A DNA stretch of 21,269 nt. Origin: Acanthamoeba castellanii str. Neff. Its lineage: Eukaryota; Discosea; Longamoebia; Acanthamoebidae. Positions 18,133-21,269 of the stretch are shown here, one piece after another. The position numbers and the translations under genes were made by a program. The DNA is taken from assembly GCF_000313135.1 (NCBI RefSeq), contig NW_004457477.1, positions 1-21,269 on the forward strand, in the 5' to 3' direction. Positions within the stretch are counted from its first letter, which is position 1. Each line of letters begins with the position of its first letter. The notes under the pieces are model-generated. The model saw only the letters and a program-made list of their open reading frames with translations, was not told the DNA's origin and did not search any database.

Positions 18133-19902
18133 TCACAATCTTGAAATCCACTTGCCAACAATGCATTCAGTGTTGTTGAGGAGGATCTGATGAAGGTGTG
18201 AGGTCTTGTTGGCAGGGCCAAGGTAGACACTGGGTTGCACTTGGTCACTGAGCTTGGATTGGTTGTGAATGGCAAGTACATGGGCACAGCATCTGAAGGT
18301 GCAGATGTGGTCAGTGCAACATGGTACTCCTGACCAGGCTTTGAAAGGGGTGGTGTTGAGCATCTTGCCTGGGACATGGTTGAGGATGTAGACAGTGGTC
18401 CTCATTGCCTCTCCCCAGAACAACTTGTTGAGTCTGGAGTCAATGAGGTAGGCATGGACCATGGTGAGTAGCATGTGATTGAGACACTCAGCTGACCCAT
18501 TGTGTTCAGGTGTGCTCACAGAGTGGTCTTGTGGTGAATGCCTTGGCTGCTGAGCACTCTCTGGAATGCAGCTGTGGTGAACTTGCCTCCTTGGTCAGAT
18601 TGGATTGCATACTTGAGTCTATCTCCTCCACCACAAGCATGAAGCTGTTGATGCACTACACAACTACCTCAACAGCACACCAGAACAATACCACTGTCAT
18701 TCAAGTATGCAATCATGTAATGTAGTAGGCACAACCTCCCTTGGTAGGTGTCTTGAGTGGTCTGCTGATGTGTGTGTGGATGAGCTCCAGTGGTGCACTG
18801 GCATTTAGGATGGGTCCCTTCCTGATGGGCTTGTGTGTGATCTTGCTGCATATGCAGGTCTCACACTGGTTGACTGGTCCTTGGGTGAGTTCAACATGGG
18901 TGTGGTGGGCAAAGGCTTGAAGTTGTGGCTCACTGATGTGCCCAAGTCAATGGTGTAGGACTGTGGCCATTGCTTTGGCCATGCTGGTTGTGAGTGCTCA
19001 CTTGACAGTGAGGATGTGGAGCATGCCTATGAGCATGTGGCTGAGCTGCACCAGCTGCAGCCCAGTGTGCTGGGTGATGTTGTTGTAGACTCTGCATCCA
19101 GTCCACATGATCTTGGTGTTGAGGCCACAATGGGTGAGTCTGGCAGTTAACAGAAGGTTCTTGGCCAGATGGGGACATGCAGAACATCAGTGAGGACAAG
19201 TGAGATGACAGTGTTTCCAACACAGTGGGTGATGTGGACATCTCCTCAGCCTACCACTGACAGTGTGGAGTCATCACCAAGAGTGATGGAGTGGTGGGCA
19301 AGCTGCTCATAGGTGTGGAACCATTTGCACTTCATGCCCATGTGTGATGTGGCGCTGGAATTGAGGTACCACACTGACTCCAAGTTGCTGGCTGTCCTTG
19401 CTGTGCATGGTGGGTGGTGTGTGACTGGTGTTCTTGCGCCACCTATCTGGTGCGCTGGGGTTCTGGTGTCTGCCATTGTGCAGTCACTTGTGGGTGTAGA
19501 GGAGCTTGTCCTGGCCACCTGTGGTGGTGTTGAGCTCAGATTCCCTTTCACAAATCTTGGCTTCTGGTGGTACTTGGTGGTCAGTCGTGTGGTGGTGCCC
19601 AGGGCTATGCCTCTGAGTCCCTTGGACTGGAGATAGGCAAGGTGTTGCACCTTCCAGGCAAGGTACCTGCTACTGTTGAGTAGCAGTGGTATCTATGAGG
19701 ACTGCATGACCACTTGTTGGTGTGGGTTGTAGTGTAAGGGGGTGTAGGGCGCAGTGGTGTGGTGATGGGTTCTTGTGGGCCATGGTGGTGGCAAGACAAT
19801 GTGCAATGTGGGGCTGCTCTATGAGGTGGGTTACATTGAGGTGGTGGCATGGGGGGTGAGGTCTGAGTTGACAGTGCAGTGTGGGGCAGTTTCTTCAACT
19901 AT
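18133..19902 (-). pseudogene. Copia gag/protease, pre-integrase and integrase remnant (element 2)
   Basis: From the right: a Pro/His/Thr-rich gag-like stretch (19898 downward), the protease site WYLNSSATSHM (Asp expected where Asn stands) and GDDSTLSVVG, then pre-integrase (LGHISEPQLQAFAHH; CETCICSKITHKPIRKG). Integrase pieces are SDQGGKFTTAAFQRVLSSQG (Glu expected at Lys) and, after a frameshift near 18520, TPEHNGSAECLNHML, where the catalytic Glu is kept, through LFWGEAMRTTVYILNHVPGK and VYLGP. A recognisable gag nucleocapsid Cys knuckle was not found. Several frameshifts and stops make it non-functional. Confidence 0.8.
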
Positions 19903-19928
19903 CAAAGCATCTGCATACCTTTGATTGA
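19903..19928 (+). repeat. 26-bp inverted repeat, left arm
   Basis: CAAAGCATCTGCATACCTTT and the next six bases are the exact reverse complement of 20185-20210. In minus orientation this arm leads into the gag region of element 2. Confidence 0.92.
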
Positions 19929-20107
19929 CCTGCAAAAAGGTAAGAGCGCAGGCAAAGGTCAAAAGGTCAAAGCACACTGGCAACCAATCAGACACTCTCA
20001 TAAGCAAGGATAAAAGGCAATGATGGTAGTTGTTTTGTATGCACTTCTCTCTCTTCTATCAATACAACTCTTCTCTTCACCTACAGTCACCACAGTACTC
20101 TTCTACA
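19929..20107 (+). promoter_or_regulatory. LTR body in plus orientation (CCAAT, TATA-like box, U5)
   Basis: The plus strand holds CCAATCAG near 19984, GATAAAAGG near 20007, a pyrimidine-rich stretch (CTTCTCTCTCTTCT) and an end TTCTACA at 20107. That is the expected order of U3, TATA, R and U5. With the 45 bp at 20185-20229 (LTR start on the minus strand) it would make an LTR of about 224 bp with TGT/ACA ends, close to the 206 bp of element 1. Orientation is opposite to the element's pol. Confidence 0.6.
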
Positions 20108-20120
20108 GGTTATGGGCCTC
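20108..20120 (+). other. Half-tRNA-iMet type primer-binding site
   Basis: GGTTATGGGCCTC follows the LTR end directly. GGTTATGGGCC is complementary to the anticodon-loop region of initiator tRNA-Met, the primer type known for Drosophila copia. It fixes both the LTR end and the plus orientation of this segment. Confidence 0.65.
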
Positions 20121-20184
20121 TACCCCATCAGGTACTAAGTAAGCAGAAGCATCATCACACTACTACTTCAGAAGCTCATCATGC

Positions 20185-20210
20185 TCAATCAAAGGTATGC
20201 AGATGCTTTG
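20185..20210 (-). repeat. 26-bp inverted repeat, right arm
   Basis: Exact reverse complement of 19903-19928. In minus orientation it is bases 20-45 of the LTR that starts at 20229 (TGTTGGAATGC). The arms are separated by 256 bp. Confidence 0.92.
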
Positions 20211-20274
20211 CATACTGTGCATTCCAACAAGCTCAGCTAAGTCCCTGAGAGGGTGGTGTTGACCTGTGACTTAC

Positions 20275-20467
20275 GCTTGTTGGTCTGCTCTTTCTTCATG
20301 TGTGTGGCATTGGTGCCCTGTGTATGGCGGCGATTGGAGACTGGTTGGTCCTCACTGCTCCGAAGTAAAAGGGACCGGTTGAAGACAGGTGTTTGGAGGG
20401 CGGCGAAGAGGAAGAGGAAGAGGCCACCCAGCACAGCTAGCGTCGAGACGAAATGGTTGGGCATCAA
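20275..20467 (-). CDS. First exon of a membrane-anchored protein (partial gene)
   Basis: The minus strand opens with ATGATG at 20467 and encodes a short head, a hydrophobic segment (LAVLGGLFLFLFAAL) and a polar basic stretch with N-x-S/T sites. That is the pattern of a type II membrane protein such as a Golgi enzyme, though the family cannot be told. A consensus donor (AAGC|GTAAGT) at 20274-20273 suggests that the exon ends here and that the following DNA is intron. The copia element 2 LTR starts 45 bp further on at 20229, so the element probably lies in this intron or has replaced the rest of the gene. Downstream exons were not found in the window. Confidence 0.4.
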
Positions 20468-20853
20468 GCAAGGTGGGTGGCTAATAACAGGGTTGCTAGC
20501 TCGGTTTGTCGGGTGGTGGAGTTTTGTGTCCTCCGGAGTTAGTTTTTTTTTTTTGTTTATTCGCGTCGCTCGGTAGGCCCACCGAGCGCTCCGACTGGTG
20601 GGAATTTGCAGACTTTGCGCAGGCAGGGACCGGATCCTTTGCAGACGACTTCTCTAAAGAACGGGGCATTGCAAGGGGCAGAGTAGACTTGTTTCTACGA
20701 TCCTCTGAGATTAAGCCTTTTTGCTCTCTTGATTCGTAAATATGCATTGACAACCTAGGCGAACTTGCTGAGCAGGGACCGGTCCAAAATAAGGGGGTGT
20801 TGTACAAAGGGTATTATAATGTGCCAGGCAAACAGTTCTTCCTCGTGCGGTTT
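20468..20853. other. Intergenic stretch with short plus-strand ORF and hairpin
   Basis: Probably the upstream region of the minus-strand exon at 20467 and the downstream region of the esterase. A T run lies near 20541-20554. A plus-strand frame from about 20583 to 20739 looks somewhat protein-like (SDWWEFADFAQAGTGSFADD) but has no convincing start or neighbour, so I do not call it. GTATTATAAT at about 20811-20820 lies just past the esterase stop. Confidence 0.4.
20567..20588. repeat. Perfect 8-bp stem hairpin
   Basis: CGCTCGGT and ACCGAGCG pair around AGGCCC, next to a T-rich run on the left. No role can be assigned. Confidence 0.5.
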
Positions 20854-21269
20854 TTACACCCTTGTGTTGAGGAAGGCGCACTGGCTGACCTGGATGGGCG
20901 AGCTTTTGACCTGGAAGGAGGTGGGGCTTTCGATGGAGAGGTAGTGGGGTTTACCCTTCCTGCCCACAACGTGGGTGTAGGCGTCCCAGCCGCGCACATC
21001 GGGCTTGCCCTTGGCAGCGAAGGCGGACCAGAAGCCCTGGAGCTTGGAAACGAGGGGCATACTGGCAGGGGTGGTCTGCGGGGTGAAGACGTTGCAGTAG
21101 GGCGTGGGGGCGTTGAGGACGCAGCCCTGCTGGGTGAGGTAGACGACGTCCTCGTTGTGCCAGGCGCCGTAGTGGTTGGGGAACCAGTCGGCCTCGTAGG
21201 TCCAGTGGTAGAGGTAGGCGCGCTTGTGGCCGCGGTCGCCCATGGCCTCGAGCCATTGGATGGTGGGCG
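20854..21269 (-). CDS. Type-B carboxylesterase / cholinesterase family, C-terminal part
   Basis: Open on the minus strand from the right edge of the window to TAA at 20856-20854, about 137 residues; the 5' part lies outside. The order of motifs is that of the carboxylesterase C-terminus: YLYHWTYEADWFPN, then GAWHNEDVVY, where the His matches the catalytic histidine of the Ser-Glu/Asp-His triad (GxxHGxE/D in the family), then LQGFWSAFAAKGKPDVRGWD and YLSIESPTSFQVK, and a late Cys (SQCAFLNTRV). The enzyme would hydrolyse carboxylic esters. The His neighbour Gly is Asn here. The nucleophile Ser region is not in the window. No transmembrane or GPI tail is visible. Confidence 0.88.
   Translation of the reverse strand, partial: PTIQWLEAMGDRGHKRAYLYHWTYEADWFPNHYGAWHNEDVVYLTQQGCVLNAPTPYCNVFTPQTTPASMPLVSKLQGFWSAFAAKGKPDVRGWDAYTHVVGRKGKPHYLSIESPTSFQVKSSPIQVSQCAFLNTRV

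Larger units (their letters stand above)
17380..20229 (-). mobile_element. Rearranged, decayed Ty1/copia retrotransposon (element 2)
   Basis: A minus-strand copia element recognised from protein fragments. From right to left: LTR start TGTTGGAATGC (20229), gag/protease region, pre-integrase, integrase, then an RT/RNase H section in disturbed order. No 3' LTR is seen on the left and I see no target duplication. The body is strongly CpG-poor and rich in TG/CA. The 5' end contains an LTR body and primer-binding site in the opposite orientation between 26-bp inverted repeats (19903-20210). It is distinct from element 1: the LTR and pol sequences differ. Confidence 0.85.

Noticed and set aside
19903..20210. 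A 308-bp MITE with 26-bp terminal inverted repeats
   Set aside because: No target duplication flanks it, and the interior carries an LTR-like promoter plus a copia primer-binding site. An inverted LTR segment explains it better.
20506..20739. Plus-strand ORF SDWWEFADFAQAGTGSFADD
   Set aside because: It starts across a T run and a hairpin, has no family match that I can see and no supporting start or splice site.

Overview
The window is eukaryotic DNA, most likely from a free-living protist. Genes are GC-rich with short GT-AG introns of about 60-110 bp, there are no bacterial operons, and Ty1/copia retrotransposon remnants lie between the genes. An Acanthamoeba-like amoebozoan is my best guess from composition, intron style and gene content. 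That is an inference and not a match to any reference.

Layout. 1-301: flank with a possible partial minus-strand ORF. 302-3841: a minus-strand copia-type retrotransposon bounded by a perfect 5-bp target duplication (TTGCC). Its left LTR is complete (206 bp). Its right LTR is cut to 109 bp and fused into the middle of pol, so gag and protease are absent. 3901-4803: a minus-strand unknown gene broken by apparent frameshifts. About 5033-5260: an aminotransferase-like gene tail. 5548-8203: a three-exon plus-strand gene for a Cys/His- and Arg/Ser-rich protein of unknown function. 8204-9367: non-coding DNA with minisatellite and dispersed repeats.

9368-11908 holds the most remarkable gene: nine exons encoding about 602 residues, with an N-terminal F-box-like domain joined in one reading frame to a divergent beta-tubulin-like domain. 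Exon 1 alone carries both the F-box and the first tubulin strand, so the fusion does not depend on a predicted splice. 12323-13043 is a Cys-rich zinc-finger-like gene with apparent frameshifts. 13280-16297 is a two-exon minus-strand gene for a secreted protein of about 973 residues with PQQ-like/beta-propeller repeats. A minisatellite (16508-16725) and a decayed paralogue of the 5548-8203 protein (16797-17261) follow.

17380-20229 is a second, heavily decayed minus-strand copia element whose RT and RNase H segments are out of order. Its LTR promoter and primer-binding site seem to lie inverted between 26-bp inverted repeats. It abuts a likely first exon of a membrane-protein gene (20275-20467). 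The right edge (20854-21269) carries the C-terminus of a type-B carboxylesterase on the minus strand.

Both copia bodies are CpG-poor. In the first, every in-frame stop I found is TGA where CGA (Arg) is expected, and the lost catalytic residues fit CpG-to-CpA changes. This points to CpG methylation followed by deamination. The genes do not form a single pathway; the window mixes housekeeping-like genes with transposon-rich DNA.
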